The translations under genes and the position numbers were made by a program. 64,000 nucleotides of DNA from assembly GCA_033398695.1 (NCBI GenBank), contig CM065804.1, forward strand, positions 53,289,501-53,353,500. Direction: 5' to 3'. Below, one piece after another: positions 35,086-46,270 of this stretch. This DNA comes from Orobanche coerulescens. Taxonomy: Eukaryota > Streptophyta > Magnoliopsida > Lamiales > Orobanchaceae. Below the pieces are notes generated by a model. It was not told the origin of the DNA. It did no database searches and was given only the letters and a program-made list of their open reading frames with translations. Positions within the stretch are counted from its first letter, which is position 1; every line of letters starts with the position of its first letter.

Positions 35086-36245
35086 ACTTTACGTAGATGC
35101 CCACATCACGGCCTTTCGGACTGGCTTCAGATTCAGATGTTCTACAATGGTTTGAGTGCTTCCACACGCACTCTCGTGGATGCAGCCGCCGGTGGAGCTT
35201 TGATGGGAAAGACGATGGCTGAAGCACACTCGTTGTTGGAAGCTATGGCCGCTAATGCTTATCAATGGCCATCCGAACGAATGACGCCGAAGCGTGTTAT
35301 GGAAATTTCGAGCAATGACCCGATATCTACATTGTCAGCTCAAGTCGCCGCCTTGACTCAGCAACTTCAGGCATTTTCACATGCTCCTTCCCCCGTCACC
35401 ATTGAGTCTTGTAATTGGTGTAATGGATCCCATCCCAGCGCGGAGTGTCAAGTCGAAAACCCGTTCGAGCAGCCCCAAATTGAACAAGCCCAGTTTGTAG
35501 GAAACGGAAACCGGCAAAATAATCCGTACTCCAACACGTATAATCCGGGGTGCGTAATCATCCCAACTTCTCGTGGAGAAACGGACAGAACTCGAACCAG
35601 CTTCCGTTCACTCAAAACCAACAGCAGCCCCCTCCCGCTCCAAAAGTTTCTCTCGAGGAAGCAATTGCGAAATTGGCAGTGAGTACGAGTCAATTCATGA
35701 CTCGTACTGAAGCAACATTGAAAAATCATTCCGCCTCCATTCGCAACTTGGAAGTTCAACTGGGCCAGATTGCTAACGTGTTGACAGCCCGCCCGGAGGA
35801 AGCATTGCCAAGTACGACCGAGACAAATCCTAGAGAAAGTCTAAATGCGATCAGTTTGAGAAGCGGGAAGGAGGTGTTTGACCAACCCGAGAGGAGTGAA
35901 AAGAGAAGTGAAATTGAGGAGAAGAAAAATTTAGCGACGGAGAAATCACAAGATTGGAGACCTTCAATAACGTTTCCGGATAACCCGAAGGCATATGTGC
36001 CACCCGTCCCGTTTCCGCAGAGATTACAGCAGAAAAAAGCGGACAAGCAATTCTCTAAGTTCCTCGACGTGTTCAAGAAGCTTCATATTAACATTCCATT
36101 TGCCGATGCGTTGGAACAAATGCCAAGCTACGTTAAATTCATGAAAGAGATCTTGTCAAAGAAAAGAAAACTCGAGGAGTTTGAGACAGTCGCCTTGACG
36201 GAGGAATGCAGCGCGATTCTTCAGAAGAAGCTTCCACCAAATTGA
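35086..36245 (+). pseudogene. Athila-like gag, missing its N-terminal part
   Basis: The first base after the LTR is already inside gag: the frame reads LRRCPHHGLSDWLQIQMFYNGL, then AAAGGALMGKTMAEA and NAYQWPSER, all Athila gag hallmarks. A Cys motif CNWCNGSHPSAEC resembles a zinc knuckle. A frameshift near 35,550 separates this from WRNHPNFSWRN and the C-terminal part (LEVQLGQIA, LRSGKE), which runs to TGA 36,243-36,245. The leader, primer site and gag N-terminus are gone. Confidence 0.9.
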
Positions 36246-37081
36246 AAGATCCGGGAAGTTTCAACATACCGTGCACCATGGGGAATCTCTCTTTTAATAA
36301 GGCGTTGTGCGATCTCGGTGCTAGTATTAACCTCATGCCTCTGTCTATTTTCAAAAAGCTGGGAGTTGGAGAAGCAAAGCCGACGACGGTCTCCTTGCAA
36401 TTAGCGGATCGATCTATTAAGTATCCGAGAGGAGTGATTGAGGATGTGCTAGTAAAAGTGGATAAATTTATCTTTCCAGCAGATTTTATTGTTCTCGACA
36501 TGGAGGAAGATCAAGATATCCCGATTATCTTGGGACGACCATTTTTAGCGACCGGCCGAACTCTTATAGACGTCGAAAAAGGGGAATTAACTTTGAGGGT
36601 TCAAGATGAGCATGTCACGTTCCAAGTGTTCAAATATTTTCCATGTCCGAGAGGTGTTGATAAAAGCTCACAAATTGAAAGTGTAGATGCCATTGCTAAA
36701 GAAAGACACCGGAAGAATCGTCGGTCGAAAGACTCATTTTCAGATGGTCCGACTTCTGAGAAAGATGTAGAAAGAGTCGCATATCTCAAGCATGTGGACA
36801 TGCCATCATCGCCATCCGACCAACCACACTCGGACAAGTCTGTTGCTGTCATAAAGTCATTTTTGAAAGAGGGAAATAAGCCGGAAATCAAACGGACATC
36901 TAGTCATGAGAAAAACGGGTGTTTCGGGAAGTTGTTCTCGTCAAAACCTTTCCGCAACCAACATTGGGTGTCCGAACCGAAAATCGAATCGTTAATGACC
37001 GATGGTCAAAATTTTAAAAACCATATTAACGGTTCGATGAACGGGGCGGAGATCAAATGGAGTTTGCGAAAAGCGAACTGA
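36236..37081 (+). pseudogene. Athila-like protease with truncated pol tail
   Basis: After a one-base frameshift near 36,240 the frame continues KDPGSFNIPCTMGN into a retropepsin: ALCDLGASINLMPLS (DLGA is the normal Athila form), then IILGRPFLATGRT. In the same frame follow a basic/serine-rich stretch and a tail (LMTDGQNFKNHINGS) that may be the pol C-terminus. If so, RT, RNase H and integrase were removed by a deletion that kept the frame; that reading is an inference. Confidence 0.82.
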
Positions 37082-38189
37082 TTTTTTATAGGTCCGGCTG
37101 AAGACTATAAACTTAGCACTTCTCGGGAGGCAAACCGAGTTTGTAGTGTAGATTTTTGAGTTTCTGTATTTTTCTTGCATTCTTGAATTTTTATTTTTCA
37201 TCATTTTGTGCTTTGATTTGCTTTTACCTCTCGCTCTTGACGTTTCTTCTTAAAATTCTGTGCAGGAAAAGTCCCAGGGGAGAAATTCATTACTGAGCCG
37301 CGGCACAAGGCTTGTGAGCCGCGGCACACACAAATCGAAAGGGAGAGCTAAACTTTTTGTACTCTGAGCCGTGGCACACTTGAGCCCTGAGCCGCGGCAC
37401 ATGAAAGCTGAGCCGCGGCCCACGACAAAACAAACGAGGAGGAAAAAGGGACTGTACTCGGTGCCGCGGCTCACTTGAGCTGTGCCGCGGCACACCATGC
37501 GGAATTTCAAGAGCCCAGGTACCTTATAACTCTCATTTGGCCGACTACCCAGGTAAGTTTTCCTTCCCTTTCCTCTCCCTTGCGCGCGATCGGCCGACAT
37601 CCTCCTCCCTTCTTCTTCTTGCAATTTTCTTGCACTTTTCACAATCCAAGCAAGGTATGTCCAAATCTCTAATCTCAAATTGTTCTACGAATTTAAATGT
37701 GAAGTTGTGTTATGCATTGGATGGATTGAATATGTTTATTTCCTTCAAAAGTTCTATGATGGTTAAGTGGAGGACATGATGTTTTGATCGATTTTTCATG
37801 ATTATTTTGGATTATGAATGAGTTGAATGTGTCGTTTGTCACGACGAATGAGTCGTGTTTTTGTTCTTGGGGATTTAATGGAGCTATTGCCATATTTGTT
37901 CTTCAAGTGAACTCTTGCCCTTTAAGTGTTCGATGAAATGTCTGAATGAATGATTTTCTTTGTTAAGGCAATATTTTGAATCTATGTGCAACGTATTCGT
38001 TCTGGAATTACAGCAACCCCAACCCCTACATCTAGTTTAAACGTTATGATTCAATTTCATTTTTCTCTCACGGATGTGCTATCTTGTTAAATTCTTGATT
38101 TACGGCTGGATATCTTTAGCCGAGTGATGATTATTTTCGTTATTGTTTGCGTAAATAAACTCTGGTGTTTAATTTTTTCAGGACTCGCT
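37082..38189 (+). promoter_or_regulatory. Athila-like internal promoter-like region and candidate intron
   Basis: 37,290-37,500 holds at least seven GCCGCGGC-type motifs, including TGTGCCGCGGCACA, plus shared blocks with the LTR U3 (GTACTC next to the palindrome; GCCCAGG before a TATA-like word). A TATA-like CTTATAAC lies near 37,522. A pyrimidine-rich stretch (37,540-37,650) contains splice donors CAG/GTAAGT (GT at 37,553) and AAG/GTATGT (GT at 37,655). A strong acceptor TTTTTTCAG ends at 38,181, eight bases before the extra ORF ATG. The candidate intron is AT/T-rich. Splicing and promoter use are inferred. Confidence 0.6.
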
Positions 38190-39568
38190 ATGGCTAGGAC
38201 TAAGAAGCTGAGCAAGAGGGCCAGGACGCAGTCATCCCCCACTCGAGGGGAAACTTCTCGTAGTCGCACCGAGTCCGAGGCGCACCAGTTTTCTGACCCG
38301 GAGATCCACAAAATCTTCAATGAGAAGATTCGACCGCGACCTATTATCCCGGAGAGGGGATTCACTCCAGCCCCCCAAGACGGGGAACTGCTTGCTATGA
38401 TAGACGAGATGGAGTGGGCCCGTTTTGCTGCACCCCCCGAGCCAGCGGTGATATCGATAGTACAGGAGTTCTATGCCAGCGCGCTATTGAAGCACATTCG
38501 GGCAGGCCAGATGTTGCAGCAGTCAGACACTCGGACTCAGGTCGATGTCCGAGGTATTACGGTTGATTATTCCGAAGCTGCTATTCGGAGGTTGTTTGGG
38601 CTGCCGGTGGTAGATGAGACGGCTTATGACCGAGTTATGGCTAGCCTCACGAAGGAGGCTCTGCTCGAGACTATTACGCAGCCTGACTCCGACTGGGAGC
38701 GGCACGCACCGGGTTCTTCCACTTTCCACTTCAAGAGCTTGCGCCTCAGTCAGCTCGGGCGTGCCTGGCTATATTTTATCTGTGCTCGTATAGACCCCAC
38801 ATCTCAGATCCGCACTGTTTTTCTCTCCCATACCCGGACACTATATGCTATCACATCCGGGCTGGATTCGATGTGGCCCCTCTCTTGGTCCGATCTATAT
38901 TCCAGTGCATTCAGGGAGGGGCGAAGACGGGGTTGAAGCACCCCTCTCTTATCTGCGCTCTGTGCCGGCAGTCCGGGCTGACGTGGTCAGACGACGAGTC
39001 GATGCTTGCTCCCCAGGCCCCGATCGACCACCGCATCATCTCACATTTTGACCAGTGGGGAGGAGCGCCGGCGCACGCTCGGGGGAGAGGATTTCTACTA
39101 GATGAGGCCCACGAGGGGTCCCCCGATCCCCTTCTGCTGACACAGGGGCAGGCAGATGCCAGCCCGCCGCACGACAGAGAGAGATTGCAGGCGATGTTCG
39201 ACGAGCTGAGGGAGGATATGAGGAGAGAGAGAGAGGAGACGGGGAGAGAGAGAGAGGATATGAGAGAGGATATGAGGATAGAGAGAGAGGAGATGAGGAG
39301 AGAGAGGGAGAGTATGCTGGCTGCCATGAGAGAGGAGCAGCGGACGGAGAGAGAGGGCATTATTGCTGCCGTCAGGGGTGAGATGCGAGAGCAGGCCTGC
39401 CGGGCCAACCGATGAGAGGTGAGGCGTCTAGCAGCGAGGGATGCCTACCACCAGGAGCACCTAGCTGCATGGACATCCCATATCATGCACCCAGACGGGC
39501 CATTTATTGCACCTGCTCGGCCAGCCACACCACCCTCCTCACCGGATGATGCCGGCACCAGCTCGTGA
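38190..39568 (+). pseudogene. Athila-like extra ORF ('putative plant transposon protein' type)
   Basis: Starts MARTKKLSKRARTQSS with a basic N-terminus. The central domain (VQEFYASALLKH, VDVRGITVDYSEAAIRRLFGLP, then IFQCIQGGAKTGLKHPSLICALC) matches the family often annotated as plant transposon or Athila/Tat extra-ORF protein. A frameshift near 38,865 separates the two halves. The C-terminus is a charged helix of RERE/EEMRRE repeats (about 39,180-39,370), probably a coiled coil or single alpha-helix. TGA 39,413-39,415 (fits CGA to TGA) precedes an in-frame tail ending 39,568. Function unknown; no envelope features seen. Confidence 0.82.
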
Positions 39569-40846
39569 GAGGACTGGAGGGGAGTACTTGACCTTCTTAT
39601 TCTATTTCATATTATATTTTGTCCATTGAGGTCAATGTACGTCCTAAGTTTGGGGGGGTTTACTTTCTGTCGCTACATTTATTGTTGTAGTTATTTCGTT
39701 GCACTTTTTGTTATTTCTAGTTATCTTTTTGTCGATAGCCTTGCTTGTCATGATTTTACTCTATTCGTGAATTTTTTGTGCTTCTATTTGTGTAATACTG
39801 ATGTTACGACACTGTTTTTATCTCTAAAGAAATGGTCGAGTTTTAGTCGGGTTGTAGTCAGTGATTTCTGTTTCTGCTAAGTCTTCATTTAGGTCCGAAA
39901 TTTTTTTCGTGATTGTAGAGGTCTTAGCGGATAAGAGAGGATACATACGTGTTTTAAAATCACCGTCGATACGTTTGGTTACATTTTTCGGTTAGCTAGT
40001 CGTCCAGTTACATAAGTTGTGTTGGCACTTGCTTTGAGTTTTAGAGTCGGTCAGTTTTTCCCAAAAGTCGAGATAATATTTGTTCTATGATGGGAAGTCT
40101 AGTAACCGGGGGTATTCACGTGACCCGTTGTTTACTCTCACGTAAAACGACGACCCCGATTAGACTAGTGATTTAGAAATTTCACATGTGCCGATGATAG
40201 GGAGCCTAGTAACCGGGGGTATTCACGTGACCCGTTGTTTACTCTCGCGTAAAACAGCGACCTTGATTCGGACATGCGGGAATTAGCTATTCGAGTTGTT
40301 TCTCCGCTGTGGAGGGGAACTTAGTAACTAGAAGCATCCATGTGCCCCATGAGTGTCTTTTACGTCAAACAGGTTTTCCAATACATGAGAATGGAAGTTT
40401 CACCCTAGGATTATCCCGATGAAACATCCCGAGATCCGAACCTAGCGGTCAACTCGAATCAATTTCTTGATCATATATATAAGGGAATACTGTCCGAGGG
40501 TTATTTGTTATGAAACTAATGAAAATTTTGCCATTAGACTGTGGAACAGGGCGAATTAGCTTATTTATTTTAACCTTTCATATTGACGATCGATTAGATT
40601 CATGTTTGTTAATCTTTGTGCTGGATTTTCTTCATGAACGAATGATTAGGACTGAACTTGATTACTTTGTGGAATCAGTGTTCTGAGTGTAGCTCGCTAT
40701 TACGATACTCGTATTATTCAGAGAGAATTTCAGGATAGTATTGATTAGGTTGAGCACTATGAGTTGCACGATTATTCACGGTATTCTTTTATTGAAATTA
40801 ATTCTTTTTGCTTGAAGACAAGCAAAGGCTTAAGTTTGGGGGTATT
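39569..40846 (+). other. Athila-like 3' non-coding region with tandem repeat and polypurine tract
   Basis: A 107-115-bp unit is repeated about three times at 40,088-40,420 (AGTAACCGGGGGTATTCACG at about 40,101 and 40,208; a diverged third at 40,323). The region ends in the purine tract AAGTTTGGGGGTATT directly before the LTR. No ORF is convincing. Confidence 0.75.
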
Positions 40847-42144
40847 TGTTAGGCGTATTTTTATACGCTTATTTATCATTATTTAGTATTATTTTGGCAA
40901 GTAAATTTGCATAAATGAGCTCTTAATGCCTTAATCTTGTATGTTTGTCAGGAGATTGGAGTCCGGAAGCTAAAACGAGGCGAAACGGTAGCAGCAAATT
41001 TTGGCCGTGGGCGCGGCAGAAGGCAACCGGCGAGCACGAGTAAAGCGACTCTGTGCCGCGGCCTGATCAGTGAGCCGCGGCCCAGACGTAACACCCAGCG
41101 CCCAGGTTTTAAATTACACGCCATGTGCCGCGGCACAGATTAAGTGAGCCGCGGCACACAGGGCGGTTTTTGTGTGCTCCGCGCGTATTTGGGCCGTTTT
41201 GAAGCCAGTTCTCGACCTACTCACTCGAGCGCGATTTGGAGACTGTTGAGAACTATAAATAAGGGTTTAAGACCCTAATTAATCATCTTGGAATCTGGGA
41301 GGCTTGGGAAAAGAAGGAACACAGAAGATTATCGCAGACGAGAGAAGCAGAAGAGATCAAGGGCAGAGGGCGGAAGCCAGAAGAACGGAGGAATCCGAGC
41401 TCTTCATCTGCGTTTGATTTTCATGCTTTTATTTATTAATTCTGTATTTTCATTAATTAGCATGTCAGGCTAAAACTCTAATCTAGGATTTTGATGAAAC
41501 CTACGTTTTGACGGATTTGCTTGAGATTATCTATTTAATTCCCTTTTTGTTGAGTTTTCCCAATCGTGTTTAATGCTTTCAATTATCTGGCAAATAGTTG
41601 TATTGTTTTAATCATTCAATTCGAATCGGGAGAGGAGAGTTGGTGAGGAACTATTGGTGAGGACCGTTTTATCTTGTGAGATAGGAATATACTCATAGGA
41701 ACTACGTGGCCTTTTGGAGATTTTATGCTTTTTGCCTATTGACGAATTAATTCACCTAGGGATAGAGTGCGTTATTCGCCTTTAGAAAAATCTATTGACC
41801 TCGGGAGAGGCGGTGGAGTATATTAGCAATCTTCGCCTTCAGTGAATTGGGAAAATCATTAACTTCAGATAATCGAGAGTAAATTCGGATAAACCGAGGT
41901 CGATTCAGAATCCTAGACTTATTCATCATTTGATTCTCTTTTTTCAAGCGATCGTTTTTACTGTCTAGTCTTTTATTAATTCTTTTAGTAATTAATTGCA
42001 AAACCAAAGTTCGATTGTTCAAATAAAACTAGAATACATAAAAATCCGTAGTTAGTGATTCAGTCCTCGTGGGAACGATATTCACTCATCACTTTATTAC
42101 TTGTATACGATAACGTGCACTTGCGTTCAAGAAAAATCGCAACA
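40847..42144 (+). repeat. Athila-like 3' LTR
   Basis: 1,298 bp, matching the 5' LTR almost throughout. Differences are concentrated at 40,990-41,075, where the GCCGCGGC cluster is shortened. Promoter block with CTATAAATAAGG near 41,253. It is followed by the target duplication ATGTT. Confidence 0.93.
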
Positions 42145-42378
42145 ATGTTCATACTGTATTATCATGAATAAAGCCTTGTCCGCACATGTTATTCTTATAA
42201 TGTGATTGTGTGATGGTTTATGATTTGTCGGTGACATACCTTGATGTCGTTGGGCAATTATTGGTGCGAATATGACGGTGGCCAACGTCTTGTTCCCCGA
42301 GAAATTACTCGATGAAATTGAGAGGGAGTCGTGTTATAAGGAATTAATATGATAATAACTTAGTGAACAAACTGAACC

Positions 42379-42940
42379 TTATGTACGTTATCCGCTAAGT
42401 ATTGCATACACTAAGTGTGTGACATTACGTACGCTAAAGATTATACCTTACGTACATAATGCGGTCTTCGGTCTTCGGATAAGGAATCTTCGTCGGATGG
42501 TACGCATTGTCAGGCCAACTTTCGGCGCGATAGCGATAGGCAAGTCAATGGGTGCTACGTACATTAACCGACTTTTGTTACGTACGTAACGATGTGTGTG
42601 ATTTAGTCCAGTTAGTTCTGAGTTTTCCTTACGTATGTTAAGCTTTATATATAACGTACGTAACATGGCTTACGTACGTAAAGCTTCAGGCCTAACGTAC
42701 GTAAAGCCATTCTGAATTTATAAAAGGACACATCCCTTTCATTTCTTCCAACCCAAAAATCACCCCTTGCTCTTGTATATTATCCTCCACCTTCCCTAAA
42801 TCGATTTTAGCTTCACTAATCAAGTGCTATCCTATTGGAGTGATTTGATCAAGCTCCAGAGAAGGTTTTGAAGGTGCTACCCTCTCGTTCTTCGTCGTCC
42901 TTCATCGTTCTTCATCGTCTCTTGTCAATTAAGGTATGTT
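42379..42940 (+). promoter_or_regulatory. Palindrome array, TATA box and splice donor in the plus-strand gypsy LTR
   Basis: Nine 12-bp sites matching TTACGTACGTAA with zero to three changes lie at 42,379, 42,425, 42,448, 42,555, 42,578, 42,629, 42,652, 42,670 and 42,693. Four are perfect or one base off. The TATA box TATAAAAG is at 42,719-42,726. A donor-like AAG/GTATGTT (GT at 42,934) lies about 215 bp downstream. The core contains ACGT and GTAC, which are plant bZIP and SPL binding cores respectively; any binding is inferred. Confidence 0.7.
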
Positions 42941-44243
42941 TATCGAATCTTGAACTCATTTCAGTGTTGTTATACGAGTCATACTAAATTTCGGATGCCT
43001 TGGGTAGTTTAGAACTTTCTATAATGATCGGACCGGTGAAAAACTATCACAATTGTTAATCGATGCCTATCAAGCTAGTAATTGGAATGGATGATGGTAG
43101 TACTCGTAGTTGGATGGAAAAACTCATAATCGAATTTGTTAATCACCAACACCTTAGAATCATATTGTTGAAGATTGCAATTATAATCCTATTACCATAT
43201 TGTAAAACCCGTTGATAATTCCTTGATGAACGAACTAACGATTATCAAATCGGATAGGTATTCAAACATGTTAAGATTTCAAAGAATTAGTGCTTAATCG
43301 TTCTATTCTAGAAATTCAAATTGTAAAATGGCGAACCGAGGAATTTAGTAATATGCTTTGTAGTCAAAAACAGAGAATTTCGATCTCCACGACATGAACA
43401 ACCAGGATTAGAATCCTAACGGGATAGGGGGAGATTGTCGTTAATCATCATTGTTACCATAAGGTGTTAATCAACGAACACGTAATAGGTTGAGCTTTCG
43501 GGTGTGGTCGTTCGAGCTCTTGTGTTATCAAGGGAGTAACACTCGTCGGATTTGAGGCAAGTGAATCTTGATCGGACCTTATGTCTTGAAATTTTAGAAT
43601 ATTGCATGTGTTACTATCTGTGAAATGGTGCTCATCTTATTTATCTTGTCTGGAGTATTCCTGAGTAGACACTTCTATGACCCTTGGTTGCGGCCTTGGG
43701 AGTTTATATGTTGATATATCTTGTGGAACTGTGTTGCGGGATAAAACCTGAATGGTACCGGAGTATTCCTGTGTAGATACTTCCGTGACCCTTGGTTGTG
43801 ACCTTTGGAGTTTATATGCTGATAAAAGAAACGATGTTGAATATTCGGTGATAACTTTGTTCTCTGAATTTATCTGATCTATCGATGAAATTTGTTCGAT
43901 TTGTCTGACCTAGGTTGACTGACACGATACGTCGTGTCAGGCAAATTTGTTGAATATATGTAGGACATTCCCGAATGTTCCGGTCAGGCTTGAGCAGTGT
44001 TGGGGAGAAGGCTTGTTAATTTCTTAAACTTAATTTGAATAATCCACGTTGTATAATAACCGTATGAACGGACATTATTCCCTTTTGTATTTCGGTTTGT
44101 ACGAATGTTTTCACAAGAAAATTTCCGCAAACTACTTGTTGAATAAATTGTTTTAAAACCCCTTTTAAAACTCGCCTTGTGGGTCCCATACGGGATTCAC
44201 GGCACTATGGCGTCCCAGTTTATTTTGGGGGCGTTACTAAAAA

Positions 44244-44256
44244 TGGTATCAGAGAC
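44244..44256 (+). other. Primer binding site of the plus-strand gypsy element
   Basis: TGGTATCAGAGAC five bases after the LTR end: initiator-tRNA-Met type with one base inserted or changed at its end. Confidence 0.85.
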
Positions 44257-44462
44257 GAAAACTCACGTGGAAAGTTGTGTCAAAATATTTTGAAAATGTT
44301 TTACATTCAAAAGTCCAACAGTCCTGGCGACCGTAACCCCTCGAGGAATATCGAGGTAAAATACACGTAAACTCTTAAGAATCAGGTATAATGTTTGAAT
44401 TCAGTAAGAACTCAGAGAATGTTTGTACCAAACTAACCTTCTAGATCAAACAGTCATCACTA

Positions 44463-44795
44463 ATGGCACATCGTGGAGCTAGAAGGAGCGTAAATGATGC
44501 ACAGGGTTCCGCTATGAATCAGCAGGAAGACAGGAACACCGATGAAACTAATCCAGCCAGAAATCAGCCACCGCCCGTTAATCAGAACGAACAGGAGGCG
44601 GGAGACCAGAACAACAGGGGATTGGATCCAGCCTTCGTCCAGACCCTCGCCCAGGCCATTGCTATGGGGATCTCTCAGGTCAACCAGGCAGAACGGCTAT
44701 CGGTCATTAACATAGAAGAAAACACCAGAAAGGACCGTTGGCTGGGAGAGATGCTGAAGGCCAGACCGCCATTATTAGATGGATCAGGGGATAAG
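44463..44795 (+). pseudogene. Gypsy gag N-terminus, cut by the copia insertion
   Basis: Starts MAHRGARRSVNDAQG, then a Q/N/E-rich stretch, then FVQTLAQAIAMGISQ and a chromovirus-like gag start (ARPPLLDGSGDK). It ends abruptly at 44,795, where a copia LTR begins. Upstream 44,257-44,462 is non-coding leader. Confidence 0.8.
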
Positions 44796-45686
44796 TGTTA
44801 GGAGTATACCCTCGAATGCCACTCAGAGGATCTTGAGTGAGGGCATTGTACGTGTGATTATGTAAATCATTATCATAAGGCAAATGAATGTTTCTTTATT
44901 TACTGGTAGTTACTGGCATTCCTAACTCGTAAATATACATATAGAAACTAGTCCGTGTATTTGAGAGCAAAACGTTCCACTCCTTATTGGATGAGGGGGT
45001 TGGCACTGGAATGGCTTATAGCTCAAATACTTAAACATTCGCAAGTAGATGAAACTTGACTGGGCGTTAAGTTTATGTGAAGACTTGTATGACGTGTTCT
45101 TTGTCATGGAGAGTGCCTGTCGAACACTAATTGTTAGTGGGAGCACACGTTATAGGTATGCTAATTGAGTTAGTATACTCGAACCAACTCACCCTCGATT
45201 CGTCACATGGATTTCACTCCGGGACAGTCAATAACGGAATCGAAAGGTTGTGATAGGCATTCATGAACCTTCGACATGAGGATTTAGTAGGGATGTGCTT
45301 GTTGTAATACCTGGTTGTAATTCAGTCATTATCACTCGGTATTTATCGTTCAGGAATTGTCACTCGGTAATTTTCACTCATTAATGATCATTTGTCACTC
45401 ATATTCAATCATTGTATTCATCGTTCAGAGTAATTGTATTGTGTATCAATCGTCATTCATCATCAATCTAGTTGGAGAATCGTGCCGTGTTTATCATCGT
45501 TGTCATCTTCATAGTGTGCTGTGTGTGAGGAGTAGCGCACGCTATGTACTCTCTTTAGCGTGCACTAATTGAGTACGGGTAGCGCACGCTATCTCTCAAC
45601 ACTAGCGCACGCTAGTATGTTTCAAGCAGGCAGTCCAGAAGGCACTGGACTGTAGTTGGGTGGCATTCGAGGGCATATTCCTAACA
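44796..45686 (-). repeat. Copia 3' LTR
   Basis: 891 bp. Plus-strand ends are TGTTAGGAGTATACCCTCGA and GGGCATATTCCTAACA, almost mirror images. The minus-strand polypurine tract (AAAGTGGAAGAT) abuts the right edge. At 45,532-45,625 are four palindromes of the type TAGCGCACGCTA, near the LTR start. Confidence 0.88.
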
Positions 45687-46270
45687 ATCTTCCACTTTCA
45701 CTCAAGGCCACAATCTATGATATCTAATACCCATACTCTCCAGATGTATCTCTAAGACCTTCTGAGATAGTAGCTTGGTAAGCAGATCAGCAATCTTATT
45801 TGTTGTGTCTACTCTCTGCAGTATAACATTCCCTTCTTGAACCATTTCTCTAACAAGATGGTATTTTCTCGCAATATGTTTGGTTTTGTGGTGAGCCCTA
45901 GGCCCCTTAGCCTGTGCAACAGCTCCATCGTTGTCACAAAACAGCGTCACGGTCTTTTCTGCATTAGGAACCACTTGAAGTTCCTCAATGAACTTCCTAA
46001 TCTAAAAAGCTTCTTCAGCAGCCTCAATGGCTGCCTAATATTCGTCTTGGCATGTAGAGATTGCAGTCGAGCTTTGCTTGGCACTTCTCCATAGGACTGC
46101 CCCACGATTCAGAGTAAATACATACCCTGATGTGGACATCTGAGCATCCATGTCCCCCGAAAAATCTGAGTCCGTATAACCCATCACTTTTAAGTTCTCC
46201 ACCGCCGTATGTAAGAACCAAGTCTTTAGTCTTCCTTATGTACTTAAGAATGTTCTTCACAATAGTCCAA
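45687..46270 (-). pseudogene. Copia RNase H (broken)
   Basis: Minus-strand segments MKNILKYIRKTKDLVLTYGGG (46,260 down) and LFCDNDGAVAQAKGPRAHHK...KHIARKYHLVREMV (to 45,702) are the copia RNase H; the latter is the usual CDN-GA-A-AK block. At least one frameshift lies between them (a stretch near 46,100-45,975 is readable only in other frames). It ends in IADLLTKLLSQKVLEIH, followed by the polypurine tract. Confidence 0.85.

Larger units (their letters stand above)
33754..42144 (+). mobile_element. Athila/Tat-clade gypsy derivative lacking RT and integrase
   Basis: LTRs (33,754-35,085 and 40,847-42,144) start TGTTAGGCG and end CAACA. The flanks ATGTT (33,749-33,753 and 42,145-42,149) are identical 5-bp target duplications, so both outer ends are intact. 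Internal content is gag from the middle onward, protease, then an extra ORF and a long 3' tail. No RT, RNase H, integrase core or primer site is seen. The gag and the DLGA-type protease are Athila-like. It could only have moved with help, or lost these parts after insertion. Confidence 0.88.
33642..44238 (+). repeat. Plus-strand gypsy 5' LTR, split by the Athila-like insertion
   Basis: Left part 33,642-33,753 starts TGTAATACCACC (with an inverted repeat TGTAATAC/GTATTACA). Right part 42,150-44,238 ends GGGGGCGTTACT, one base off the family terminus TTACA, and is followed by a primer site. The total LTR is about 2.2 kb without the nested element. Identity to the minus-strand family is limited to the 3' end and the palindrome promoter block. 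Confidence 0.82.

Noticed and set aside
37290..37500. CpG island or host promoter
   Set aside because: The GC-rich words are the same palindromes as in the flanking LTR and lie within an element bounded by a target duplication.
45304..45640. Gypsy LTR nested in the copia LTR (it contains TGTAATACC and TAGCGCACGCTA motifs)
   Set aside because: No second terminus or target duplication could be found, and the copia LTR is complete and continuous across it; kept only as a shared motif.
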